Positions 37,387 to 50,310 of a stretch of DNA of 64,000 nucleotides are shown here, piece by piece. Under the pieces are notes generated by a model. That model was not told the DNA's origin. It was given only the letters and a program-made list of their open reading frames with translations, and did no database searches. The stretch is taken from assembly GCA_035235625.1 (NCBI GenBank), contig CP141145.1:22012563-22076562 (forward strand), read 5' to 3'. The stretch comes from Saururus chinensis. Lineage: Eukaryota; Streptophyta; Magnoliopsida; Piperales; Saururaceae. Within the stretch, counting starts at the first letter, position 1, and each line of letters starts with the position of its first letter. A program made the translations under genes and the position numbers.

Positions 37387-38578
37387 TCAATAATAAAGCT
37401 CAATCAAAGACCTAACACCCAAGCCGGGTGTGATTTTGTAATCCTTGAAGCCTGCGCCTTTGAAAATTTTGCTCCACTCTTGCTCATCCCTTTCCCACCC
37501 AGTAGTTAGAGCCATCATTATCACATCTGCGCAGTATTCAGCCTGTGTATATTTCCGGTCTTCAGGTTTGGAGTTCACCACCACTTCTACTAGTATCACC
37601 TTCCCCCCTTCCTCTTTGCATGGCACCGCCTCCTTGCACTTGCGTAGAATCTGTACACACTCCTCGTCGTTCCAATCATGAAGGATCCACTGCACAATGC
37701 CATAACCATTAATAAAAAAATTTTCAGGTCGATCTTCAAACATCTACAGTAGTAATTAGATGACAAAGTATCGTCAAGTAATAAACTGCACCAACCTTAA
37801 GAAACACTGCATCTGTAGGTGGAATGTGCTTGAACATGTCTCCTCCTATGACTTTCACTCCGCATTCTTTGGGCATCACTGCAGCCACATGGGGAAGATC
37901 TAGCACTGATACATTCAGGTGAGGAAACTCCTTTGCGATGATTCTAGCGGAGCCCCCTATCCCGCCCCCAACATCGATCAGGGACTGCAAGCCTTGGAAC
38001 ACATGAGGACACTGCTTAACAATGGCGCTCATCAAGAACCGGCTGTCGCTAGCCATGGCCGCATTGAAACCTTTGTTGAACTCAGGGCTCCTGGCCGTCA
38101 CCTCCCACATGCTGCCACCATGGCAGAGCTCGAAAGGCATGGATCCCTCCATTTTGATCCAGTCACTAAAGTAAAAGCAAGGGTTCACTAGGTAAGGGTC
38201 CAGTACCATTGTTGAATAGGGTGTGACGCTGTTGCTCTTGCTCTTGCTCTCACTCTGAAGAAGTAGCCTAGAGGTGGGCGTAAGGAGGTATCCCGGCTTG
38301 CCGCCGGAGTCCTTGGAGGCAAAGATGCCCAGGTGGACCAGGAGGCGCATAAGGCGGCCAAGGTGGGAAGTCTTGGCCGTGGATATGGGGATCGAAGAGG
38401 CAAGGTCGGCTAGGGGCATGGGAACTGAGACATGGGAATGGATGATGTCGGGTATGCCCAGCTGAATGGCACACCTGATGGCCATTGAGTTGACAAAACC
38501 AAACTGAAGGTTGGGCAGGTTGGTATGAGCCAGAGAAAGCTCGCTGGACATCTGCTCTGCCTCAGTGGTGGCCATCAT
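37387..38578 (-). CDS. OMT-2: class II SAM-dependent O-methyltransferase, two exons
   Basis: Exon 1 is 38578 down to 37796, the intron is 37795-37690 (106 bp, GT...AG), and exon 2 is 37689-37387, giving 361 residues. All SAM-binding and catalytic motifs of OMT-1 are intact: DVGGGIGG 202-209, GGDMF 245-249, His265 in HDW, E296 and E327. By eye, four residues differ from OMT-1 (L22P, G50V, S55P, F197L), along with four synonymous changes. Three of the four replacements are in the N-terminal dimerisation region that also lines the substrate pocket in this family. The TATA-like box is conserved. It is probably functional and a recent tandem duplicate. Shared or split expression with OMT-1 cannot be told from sequence. 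Confidence 0.93.
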
Positions 38579-38667
38579 TTTACTCTGGAGTTCAATTGCT
38601 GTTCTAAGTAGTAAGCTTGCAAGTGCCGTGTTTCTGATAGCGTGGTAAAGGATGCACTAGTGATAGA

Positions 38668-38677
38668 CTATATAAAG
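38668..38677 (-). promoter_or_regulatory. TATA-like box of OMT-2
   Basis: CTTTATATAG on the minus strand, at the same distance from the start codon as in OMT-1. Confidence 0.55.
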
Positions 38678-39274
38678 ACATTATGTAGATATTAAAATTT
38701 TAGCATGGAAAATGTGCGAGAATGGGCTGTCTTTTTTTTTTTGTAGGATTCTTGGTCGCTCTGAACGGTTTGTGGCCCCCAACAAGTCAAATGAATTGTC
38801 CAAATGATAATCGCATGTGACATGTTGAGCATTATGGTGGTTGAGGAGTGAAACGAATTTTTAATAGCCAGAAGTTGTTTATATTGCATTGGAGAACACG
38901 AGCAGTGGTTTCCTTTTATATAATTAATAGAATGTTTAAAAAAAATTCACCGTCTCAATAGTTTCCTTAAAATATTGACATTCATAGTATAGCCAAAACG
39001 ATTATCAACAAAGTTCACCGTCAAAATATTCAATTTGGATCATCTTATGTTGCTGTTTTATTGGTCCGGGGTGGGTGGGTGGATGGGAGGGAATACCATC
39101 TTCAGGCTTCAACGACAGCACGTGAAGGAATAACTATTAAAAATAATTAATAAGCATATGTTTCAGTTAAATATTGCAGGCAGATGTGGAAATGGCTCAT
39201 ATGCTCACGTTACTCGGGTTGTATATATAACTTAAGAATTTATAATATGGAGGTCTAGTTCTAGCGTATCTTGT
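38678..39274. other. OMT-2 5' flank, no gene
   Basis: AT-rich flank homologous to 20497-21092. No coding signal. Confidence 0.6.
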
Positions 39275-39845
39275 AGAACTTTTTCTGGTAATTAAAATAT
39301 TTTATTAACCACAAAAGTGAAGGATACAAGATGAAAAATTACAATCATCCTTCCCCACCCCATACAATCACCATAACATAAAAACCCCACAGAAGGAAGA
39401 AAACAATCCACAAGACTTAAAATTAACCAGAAATAGAGGAAGAAGTCAATCCTACTAAAAAATCATTTAAAAAAGAACGACCGTTAAGAATCACTTGTTT
39501 GAGATGAAAAGCTTATGAACTATGTCTAACTTGCTTGATGATTATAGAGGCCAAGATTAGAAGATTATTAGATTTATCATCAAAAGTGCATATATGTTTT
39601 GTCTTTCCAAATAAATGAGAATTAAACAATAAATACTGATTTTATAAGCTTTGCAACTTGCATATTAATCTTCATAACCTGATTCAGCCAACTGATCTTC
39701 CCATGAGAGTCCAAAAAATATCTATAAATATTGTATTTTCTTAGGATTCTCCTCCAAACTGTATTACAAAAGGGGCATTCAAAAAATATGTGATCCCGTG
39801 TTTTCTCGCATAATGCATCTATTGGGCAACTAGAAACCTCCTTTA
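39275..39845 (-). mobile_element. LINE 3' fragment, copy 5
   Basis: Counterpart of 131-705, with which it shares several diagnostic bases against the copy at 21093. Confidence 0.6.
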
Positions 39846-40116
39846 CACTTGAGTGTCACAAATAGGGTACATATTTAATTTTTTATAAATAGCCCTATTT
39901 GCGATGTAATGTAAAAATGTCGCAAATAGGGGTACCATTTGTGATGTTTGAATATAAACGTTGCAAATAGTATCCCTATTTCCAATGTTTATACTTAAAC
40001 GCTACAAATAGGGTAGATATTAATTTTTTTCTAAAATAACTTATTTATGATGCAAATGTATAAATGTTGTAATAAGGATACTATTTACGACATTTGTATA
40101 TAAATATCACAGATAG

Positions 40117-40158
<42 letters not shown>

Positions 40159-40503
40159 CTATTTGAGGTACTTTGTATACATCGCAACTAGATAGGGTTT
40201 ATTTGTTGTGTTTGGTGCTGAGTTGGGTGTTTTGGGATTCTAAAATCATAAAACACCTAAATAACCTAATTAAGGTAACTTCCTTAAGGGGGTTAAGGGG
40301 TAGTTAGAGTTATTTTTGAAAAGTGACCCAAACCTTAATTAAGAGGTATCTAAATTAAATAACTCAGCATAATTTATTCAAATGTCCCTTAGCCTTATTA
40401 TTATACTAAGAGTTTTCTAAACAATTACCTTATTTAGAAGCGGTTAGCCTTCCATATATAGTATTAATTTCATATTCTCTCCTTTTCCCTTTGTAGTTGC
40501 ACA
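39846..40503. other. CACTA-like remnant, (TA)n and Copia 5' flank (unit 3)
   Basis: CACTA-like repeats are followed by a (TA)n tract at about 40120-40156. The short segment that precedes gag in every unit begins near 40205. No gene is seen. Confidence 0.55.
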
Positions 40504-43500
40504 ATGACTTCCAAGATAGTCACATTAGAATTAGAAAACGTTGAGAAGCTGAATGCTGACAACTATCTGGTGTGGAAAATAATGATAAATCATATCCTAA
40601 CTCTTTCTGATCTTCCTCATGTCATTGAGAAGATCATTGAGTCACTGCCAGATGGTCCTTCCGCTGCTCAGAATAATGCTTATGAAAAGCTATGGGAAGA
40701 TGACAACAAGGCTAGGTACACCATAGTAACTTTCATGGAGCCAAAGATGGAAAGGCTTTTTGAGAAGTACAACTGCTAGAGAGATGTTGGAAGCAGTTTC
40801 TGATAGGTTTGAGGAGCAGACAGAAGCTCATAAGAGGATGTTGCACTCTAAGTACTAAAACTTCAGGATGAGGGGAAAAGATGATGTGAATGAGCGCTTG
40901 AGTGTCATGTTCATCATTGTTGATGACCTGGAGACACTGGAAGACCTTATCTCTGAGGCAATCCAAGTGTCTACAGTATTGAACAACCTTCTCAAATTTT
41001 AGGAAAGTGTGGTGGTCTATCTAAACATGAGTGACTTGAAGATCACAATGTAGGCTCTTACTGCTAAGCTAAGGTTTGAGGAAGAAATGAGGAACCATGT
41101 GAAGGCTTTTGAGAGTGCTGCTACTACCAACCTGGCACAGAACTCTGGTGGAAGCAAGAAGGGTAGACAAGTGTCTGGTCCCTCTAATAAGAAAGCATTC
41201 AAGAAGAAGGGGAAGAAGCCTCAGAATAAGGGCACTGGAAAAGAGAATGACAAACCCAAAGGTGCATGCTTCAAATGTGGCCAGGTGAGTCACTTCAAAG
41301 CTAACTGTCCCTAGAAAGATGACCATTTAAGCAACGACAACAAGGACAAGAGCAAGGAGATTGTGTGTTGTCTCTGAAGTGATGATTGCTGACATTAAAG
41401 AAAAGACTTGGTGGCTAGACTCAAGAGCTACAGTGTATGTTTCTTACTCTGGGGAAATCAGGAGAGAGATGGTCAACCTGATGCCTAACTAGAACAAAGT
41501 CTTAATGGGTAACAACACATACTGCGAAGTGGAGGCTATGGGGAACTATAGCATTCCTCTTAAGGATGGGTCTACCCTAGTCCTGATTAATGTACTCTTT
41601 GCTCGTTCCATCAGGAGGAACCTGATTTTAATCTCTGTTCTGACTAAGAAGGGGTTTGAGGTTATGTTTAAGGGGAGTACTACTGTGGGCAAGGGTGGGA
41701 CTATACTATTTATTATTTTTTCTAGTTGATGGCTTATATTGCCTAGATGTAATAAACTTTTCTCAATCTAATGCAATAAGTGCTTCTGAGTATATTGTAA
41801 TGTTTGTGGATGATGCCCTGTTGTGGCATATGTGTTTGTGTTACGTTAATGTAAATAAGCTATATTGGATATCGAACGTTGGGTTGTTTGCCAAAATATC
41901 TAAAGACCTTCGTGTGTGTGTGTGAGGATTGCTTATCGGGAAAGATGAGTAGATAATCCTTCCAAAAGGGACAAAGGGCAAATGAACTCTTAGGGGTGGT
42001 GCATTCTAATATTTGTGGGCCCCTAAACGTTCAGACCCATAGAGGGATGAGTTATTTCATCATTTTCATAAATGACTATTCAAGATACGGGTAGATGTAT
42101 TTAATAAATAGGAAGTCTGATGTCTTAGATAAATTCAAGGAATTTAAAGCTGAGGTAGAGACTCAGTTAGGCAGGAAAATAAAAATCCTGAGGACTGATA
42201 GGGGTAGTGAGTACAACTTTGACATGTTTAAAGACTATTGCACTGATCAAGGAATAGTTCATCAGTACACCTTACCGTACACTCCACAACAAAATGGAGT
42301 GGCAGAAATGCGTAACAGGACGCTTATGGGCATGGTAAGGTCTATGTTAAATCACTCTCAATTAGAAACAAATTTTTGGGGTGAGGCTTTAAACATTGCC
42401 GTGTACATCCTAAATCGTGTACCAACAAAAGTAGTCCAATAGACACCTTATGAGTTATGAACAGGTCGACGTCCGAACTTAGGGCATCTTAGAGTGTGGG
42501 GGTCTAGGGCACACGTAAAGGTGCCTAAGCATCAAAGGTCAAAGCTAGACCCCAAGACCGTAAAGTGCAACTTTATTGGTTACTATGACAACTCGAATGG
42601 GTACTGATTCATGGTTCACCACACGGATGGGACAGTGGGGGTAATTGAGTCTAGAGATGATTATTTCTTAGAGGAAGAATTAAACCCTAAAATACCTAAC
42701 AAAAGAGTAGATTTGTTTGAGGTGGTTAAAGAAGTTAGTCCTAGTACTTCCCTAGATGAAGTAATTGGATTAAATCAAAACCAAACCAAACAAGAACCCA
42801 AGGCATTGAGGGAAAGAATATCATCAACTCTATTGAGGGACTTCTACACAATGCTAGGGGATGACAATGTCACGTTAGATGAACCCGTTCTAGATGACCC
42901 AATTATCCTTAAGCAAATTTTAAGTCTTCTAGATGCTTAAGAATGGCAGGTTGTTGTTTAGGAAGAGATGGACTCTATCTTAAAGAATAAGGTCTGGGAG
43001 ATAGTGGATCCACTTAAAGGGCGGGAGCCCATTGGGTGTAAATGGATCTTCAAAAAGAAGCTTAAGGCTGATGGGTCTATGGATAAGTAAAAGGCAAGAT
43101 TAGTGGCCAAAGGGTTCACCCAAGTGTATGGGATGGACTTTAAAGAGATATACTCACTGGTGTCAAGATTTGACTTGATTAGATGTCACTTACCATGCGC
43201 TGCTTACTATGATTTAGAGCTACATCAGATGGATGTAAAGACTGTCTTCCTAAATGGAGATTTAGAGGAGGAGATTTACATAGATCAACTTAAGGGTTTT
43301 GTAGTTCTTAGATAGGAACACAAGGTATACAAGCTGCTCATAAAATCATTATATGGCCTAAAACAATCTCTGAGGCAATGGTACTTCACTTTTTATAAGG
43401 AGATTAGTGAGTATAGGTTCATATTAAATGAACACGATCACTGTGTTTATACCTTTTGATATGGGGCTAAGTATATGATGTTGTCATTGTATGAAGACAA

Positions 43501-44462
43501 CATACTCTTGATAGGGAATGACCTAAGTATGATAGTCAATTTAAAGGAATGACTCAAAACCAAGTTTGAGATGAAAGACATGGGTAAGGCATCCTACATC
43601 CTTGGGATGAAAATTGAGAGAGATAGAAAGTCCATGAGGCTTAGTATATCACAAGAGTCATACATAGAGAGCGTTCTCAAACGCTTCAATGTCAGTAGTT
43701 GGAAAACTATTGAGTTCCCTATTTACAAGGGTACGGTGTTATCTAAGAGTATGGCTCCTCAAATTGAGGAAGACCAACTCCAGATGGAGTCAGTGTCATA
43801 TACACAGGCTATTGTCAGCTTGATGTATGTCATGACCTGTACACAACCTGATTTGAGTTTTGTGGTAGGCTTGCTGAGCCGTTACCAAGCATACCTTGGT
43901 CTTCAGCACTGGCAAGTGATGAAGAAGGTATCTCAGTACCTATTAGGGTCTAAGAGTTTAAAACTCACCGATTAGGCAAAAATTCTCATTGGCTGGATAT
44001 AGTAATTCAGACTATGCGGGGGATGCAGATGACAGAAAATTCACTGCCGAATTTGTCTTTATGTTTGGAGGCAATGCTATATCGTGGGCAAAAAAGAAAC
44101 AAAACAGTATTTCTAAGTCTACGATGGAAGGTGAATTTTATGAATGCAATATTGCAGCTTCCCAGGCAGTATGGATAAAGGAGTTTCTAGCAAGATTGAG
44201 GCTAGAAGGCTAGACTGATTCTCCTATCTATATGTATTGTGATAATCTGGCAATAGTGTTGACACTTAAGAATGGGGAGATCAGGGCAAAAGGTAAGCAC
44301 ATTGAGGAGCTTTACTATTACATCTTCGACATGTTACAAAGGGAAAAAGTGACTGTGAGTCATATTCCTACTACTGAGATGTTGGTTGATCCGTTTACTA
44401 AGGCCTTAACAAGGAATTTATTTTCTAAGCACACTCATAGCATTGGTCTTCGACAGGTCTAG
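40504..44462 (+). pseudogene. Ty1/Copia polyprotein remnant, unit 3, not interrupted
   Basis: This is the most complete of the three Copia copies, with no Gypsy or LTR insertion. Gag is at 40504-40779 and onward, and the CCHC knuckle is at 41267-41308. Protease and GAG-pre-integrase follow at about 41400-41900. The integrase core at 42095-42442 includes the TDRGSEY and TPQQNGVAEM segments. RT fragments span 43000-43700, and the end of RT and RNase H are at 43571-44462. RT motif 43490-43501 reads Y-E-D-N instead of Y-V-D-D, as in unit 2. It has numerous stops, for example after residue 91 of gag. Unit 3 preserves the empty site (near 43753) for the outer LTR found in the other units. Confidence 0.88.
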
Positions 44463-44509
44463 TGCAAGTTGTTGTTGGACCAGATGAGCCCTTAACCCAT
44501 AGTGGGGGA

Positions 44510-45601
<1,092 letters not shown>

Positions 45602-45854
45602 AGTCGAAATATTCAATTTGGATCATCTTGTGTTGCTTTTTTATTAGTCTGGGGTGGGTGGGTGGGAGGGAATACCATCTCCAGGCTTCAATGACAGCAT
45701 GTGGAGGAATAACTATTAAAAATGATTAATAAGCATATGTTTAGTTAAATATTGCAGGGAGATATGGAAATGACTCATATGCTCATGTCACTTGGGTTGT
45801 ATATATAACTGAGGAATTTATAATATGGAGGTCTAGTTCTAGCATATCTTCTAG
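45602..45854. repeat. Copied OMT 5' flank after the Copia LTR (unit 3)
   Basis: Counterpart of 16753-17004, starting at the 'gaaatattcaatttggatc' word. Confidence 0.7.
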
Positions 45855-46425
45855 AATTTTTTTTTGGTATTTAAAAATTTGTATTAACCACAAAAGTGAA
45901 GGATACAAGATGAAAAATTACAATCATCCTTCCCCACACCATACAATCACCATAAAATTCCCACGGAAGGAAGAAAACAATCCACAAGACTTAAAATTAA
46001 CCAAAAATAGAGGAAGAAGTCAATCCTACTAAAAAATAATTTAGAAAAGAACAACTATTAAGAATCACTTGTTTGAGATGAAAAACTTATCAATTGTGTC
46101 TAACTTGCTTGATAATTATGGAGGCCAAGATTAGAATATTATTAGATTTATCCTCAAAAGTGCATATATGTTTGTCTTTCCAAATAAATGAGAAATAAAC
46201 AATAAAGACTGATTTTACAAGCTTTGCAACTTGCATATTAATCTTCATAAACTGATTCAGCTAACTGATCTTCCCATGAAAGTCCAAAACATATCTATGA
46301 ATATTGCATTTTCTTAGGATTCTCCTCCAAACTGTATTGGAAAAGGGGCATTTAAAAAATATGTGATCCTGTGTTTACTCACGTAATGCATATATTGGGC
46401 AGCTAGAAACCTCTTTTACACTTGA
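45855..46425 (-). mobile_element. LINE 3' fragment, copy 6
   Basis: The same LINE tail with zf-RVT-like residues. It has no long open frame because of point changes. Confidence 0.6.
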
Positions 46426-47368
46426 GCCTCACTAATAGGGTAGATATTTAATTTTTTTAAATAACCCTATTTGTGATGCCAATGTAAAAATATCGCAAAT
46501 AGGGGTACCATTAGTGATGTTTGAATATAAACGTTGCAAATAGTACCCCTATTTGCAACATTTATGCTTAAGCACTGCAAATAAGGTATATATTAATTTT
46601 TTTCTAAAATAACTTATTTGGGATGCAAATGTACAAATGTCCTAATAGGGATACTATTTGTGACGTTTGTATATAAACGTCATAAATAGGGTAGATATTT
46701 AATTTTTTTCACATAACCCTATTTGAGGTGCTTTGTAAACATTGCAACTATTTACAATGTTTGTATATAAACGTCGCAAATAGGGTAGATATTTTATTTT
46801 TTTTAAAATAAGCTTATTTGTGACACTAATGTACAAACGTCACAAATAGGGGTACTATTTGCAATGTTTGTATATAAACATCACAAATAGTCCCTATTTG
46901 CAACGTTTACCATTAAGCTTCATGAATAGGGTTAGATATTTAATGTTTTTTGTAAATCATACTCCATGCAAACAAATGTTGCAAATAGGTGAGGGTAGTA
47001 TTTGCAACTTTTGAATATAAACAGTGCAAATATTAACCTCTTTGCAATGTTTACACTTAAGCTTCGCAAATAGGGTTAGATATTTATTTATTTTTAAAAT
47101 AATTCTATTTGCAACACTTATGTACAAATGTCACTAATAGGGGTACTATTTGCGATGTTTGTATAGAAACATCACAAATATTAACCCTATTTACAATGTT
47201 TACACAACCATCGCAAAAAGGGTTAGATATTTAATTTTTTTAATGAACAGTATGTTGACTCTAAATTACAAACATCACAAATAGGTGTAATATTTGTAAC
47301 ATTTAGATATAAATGTTGAAAATATTAACCCTATTTACAATGTTTACAGTTAAGCATCGCAAATAGGG

Positions 47369-47451
<83 letters not shown>

Positions 47452-47683
47452 AAATAAAATTATTCGCGATGGTAATGTACAAATGTCTTAAATAGCTTTA
47501 CTACGTGCAACGTTCATATTTAAGCATAGTAAATGGTACCCCTATTTGCAACATTTGTACATAGGCATCACAAATAGTTTTTTTTTTGTGACACTTATTT
47601 AAGTGTCATAAAAAGTGTTTTTTAAGACGCTTTGAAAAGCATCATTAATATAAGCGTCACAATTGCTCCTTTTTGTTGTAGTG
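46426..47683. mobile_element. CACTA-like subterminal repeat block with intact terminus
   Basis: Longest-preserved version of the array, ending TTTTTGTTGTAGTG at 47670-47683, the reverse complement of a CACTA TIR. An (AT)n tract occupies 47370-47449. No transposase is present. Confidence 0.65.
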
Positions 47684-47690
47684 CTGACAT

Positions 47691-49289
47691 TAGGGGTGTT
47701 AACGAGACGAGCTAAGCCGAGTATTAGGCTGTTTTGGCTCGAGCTCGAACTGCTGAAACTCGGCTCGAAGCTCGAATAAACTCGAACCTTTTAGCTCAAG
47801 CTCGGCTCGAATTAGAAATCCAAAGCTCGAACTTGAATAAGTGAATCATAAGCCTTGGCTCAAACTGGGCTTGAACTAAAAAATAAAAATAATCTATATA
47901 TAAATATAAAGTATATGAAGTATCACATATACTAATATACTTTTAGTATTAAATATTAATAAATATACTTCAACAAGTATTACGACTACACCGTGAACAT
48001 TTGATTATAATCACTATGAAAGAAGAAAACTATGACAAATAAGTTTTAGTTACATATGTTAAAAAAATGCAACATTATTATTTTTGTCTCTTTATGTACA
48101 TATAATCACTAAAAAAGATGTAAAAAATAAAAAATTATTTAGGCAACATTGTCATCTATTTTTTTGTGTTTTCTTTTCTTTACATGCTTATAAATCACTA
48201 ATAAAAAAGTTATTTTATAATCTTAGTGTGCCTTTAAAAAATTCTGAAGTGCATGTAAAAAGATATACATTTTGTAAGATGAGGATGGTCCCAATGTCAT
48301 ACTTCTAACTTTTAAAAGAATATCTAATCATTCTTTTCTAAATTAAGGTTGGTCCACAAATGTCATGCTTCTTTTAGAATTATTTTTAAGTATATTAGTG
48401 TGATATCATGTTTACTAGCTGTCATATACTTATAGCTTCATTTGGTTTTTTAATTGAACTAATTTTAGTTCATCTTCAAGAATCAAATAGCCCTATTAAT
48501 TTGGGACAAAAGGAGTATATTAGTGTTTACGTTTCTAATATATTTATTTTTATAAAATATATATCATATATAAAAATTATATATCTGTTATAATTTAACA
48601 AGAATATATATTATAAAATTTTTTTATATGAGTTTAGACTCTCGTACGTTAGTATGAGCAAAGACATCATAGGCCATCAGATCAAGATCCAAATGCGCAA
48701 GAAGACATAAACTAATCTACATCCCGAGTTATGTGTGTTGTTATATCGTAATATGATGATGTATGACATCTATACTCACATAGTTGTGAATGAGCCTTGA
48801 CTCATATAAACGGGTCTCATATATCAATACGATACATAGTATTAGTATATAAATATGTAATTATATATCGTTTTATATATTTCATTCGTCTTAGATTAAT
48901 AACTCAATTAAATTTTTCAAAATGAACTAATCAAATAGAGCTATTAATCTAAGAATGGAGGGAGTATGTTATAAATATATATTTAAATTAACAATTATGT
49001 TTATATAAAATATGCATATATATACATTATTTATTATATATATTATTTTAAAATTATATTCGAGTTCGAGCTCAAGCTCGAGGTCGAGCCGAGTAACATC
49101 CAGTTCGAGTTTTATTCGAGTCGAGCAGGGGTCGGCTCAAACTCAGCTCGAACTTATTCGAGCTCGAATCGAGTTTGAGTCGAGCCTGATTCGAGTCGAG
49201 ATTAACTCGAGTCGAGCCTAGTTTAACTCGAGTCGAGCCTAACCGAGCCGAGTTTGCTCACGAGCCAACTCGGCTCATTTACAACCCTA
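47691..49289. mobile_element. Non-autonomous hAT element, 1599 bp
   Basis: It is flanked by a perfect 8-bp duplication, GCTGACAT (47683-47690 and 49290-49297), diagnostic of hAT transposition. The termini TAGGGGTGTTAACGAG and the complement of CTCATTTACAACCCTA form imperfect TIRs. Both ends are dense in CGAGCTCGA-type words. The middle is AT-rich and holds Stowaway-like MITE fragments, for example 48885-48968. No transposase frame is visible; the ORFs at 48084 and 48408 are low-complexity. Units 1 and 2 have the empty site (18731-18745). Confidence 0.87.
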
Positions 49290-49438
49290 GCTGACATAGT
49301 GCTTTATAATACAAAAGAAATAGAATATTGAGATTACGAGCATATTAAAATTTAAGAATAAACAACCAATGTTAAATTTCAACATTCAAAGTTTGATAGA
49401 ACATGAAAAATATCTTACCAAGCACTTAAATTAGAACA

Positions 49439-49627
49439 TACTCCCTCTGTTCTAAACTAATAGCTCCATTTGAAAAAAAAATTGTTCTATATTAATAGTT
49501 CTATTTTAATAAATTTAAATAGTTGAGTAGTTAGCTTATTTTTTCTTCTATTATATGTAGGTTTCATCAATGAATAAAACTTACATTTTTTTCAAATATA
49601 ACTATTAATATTAAGACTGAGAGAGTA
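49439..49627. mobile_element. Stowaway-like MITE next to the OMT pseudogene
   Basis: TA-flanked, with left end CTCCCTCTGTTCTAAACTAATAG and right end CTATTAATATTAAGACTGAGAGAG. It is the counterpart of the MITEs at 18884 and 37065. Confidence 0.7.
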
Positions 49628-49756
49628 GTATGGGGACTAACAAAAAACCCTTGTCAAAATGTTTTCACAATCTTCATCCATATTCTCTTACGGGTAACAC
49701 AAAGCACATTTGGAAAACAAACAAGAATCATGATTCTCTAATGTATAAGAAACAAT

Positions 49757-50310
49757 TCAGTGATAAAGCTCAATCAAAGACCTAACACCCAAGCCAGGTG
49801 TGATTTTGTAGTCCTTAAAGCTTGCACCTTCAAAAATTTTGCTCCACGCTTGCTCATCCCTTTCCCACCCAGTAGTCAAAGCCATCATTGTCACATCTGC
49901 ACAGGATTCAGCCTATGTATACTTGCGGTCTTCAGGTTTGGAGTTCACCACCACTTCTACTACAATCACCTTCCCTCATTCCTCTTCGCATGGCAACGCC
50001 TCCTTGCATTTGCATAGAATCTGTACACACTCCTGGTCGTTCCAATCATGAAGAATCCACTGCACAATGCCATAACTATTAATTAATTTCTTTTCAAGTC
50101 GATTTTCAAACATCTACAGTAGTAATTAGATGACAAAGTATTGTCAAGTAATAAACTACACCAACCTTAAGAAACACTGCATCTGTAGGTGGAATGTGCT
50201 TGAACATGTCTCCTCCTATGACTTTCACTCCGGATTCTTTAGGCATCAATGCAAGCCACATGGGGAAGATCAAGCACCGATACATTCAAGTGGGGAAACT
50301 CATTTGCGAT
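49757..50310 (-). pseudogene. OMT-3 pseudogene, 3' part (exon 2, intron, end of exon 1)
   Basis: Exon 2 (50059-49757) keeps its 303-bp length but has two in-frame stops: GGG to TGA in the E-E-G-G region and CAG to TAG in the K-Y-T-Q region. The intron (50165-50060) and its GT/AG sites are recognisable. The retained end of exon 1 (50310-50166) has a 1-base insertion near 50253. After 50310 the OMT sequence stops inside the SAM-binding region and transposon-like DNA begins. The 5' part lies at 62256-62980. About 92 bp of exon 1 (50218-50310) is present again at 62256-62350. Confidence 0.88.
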
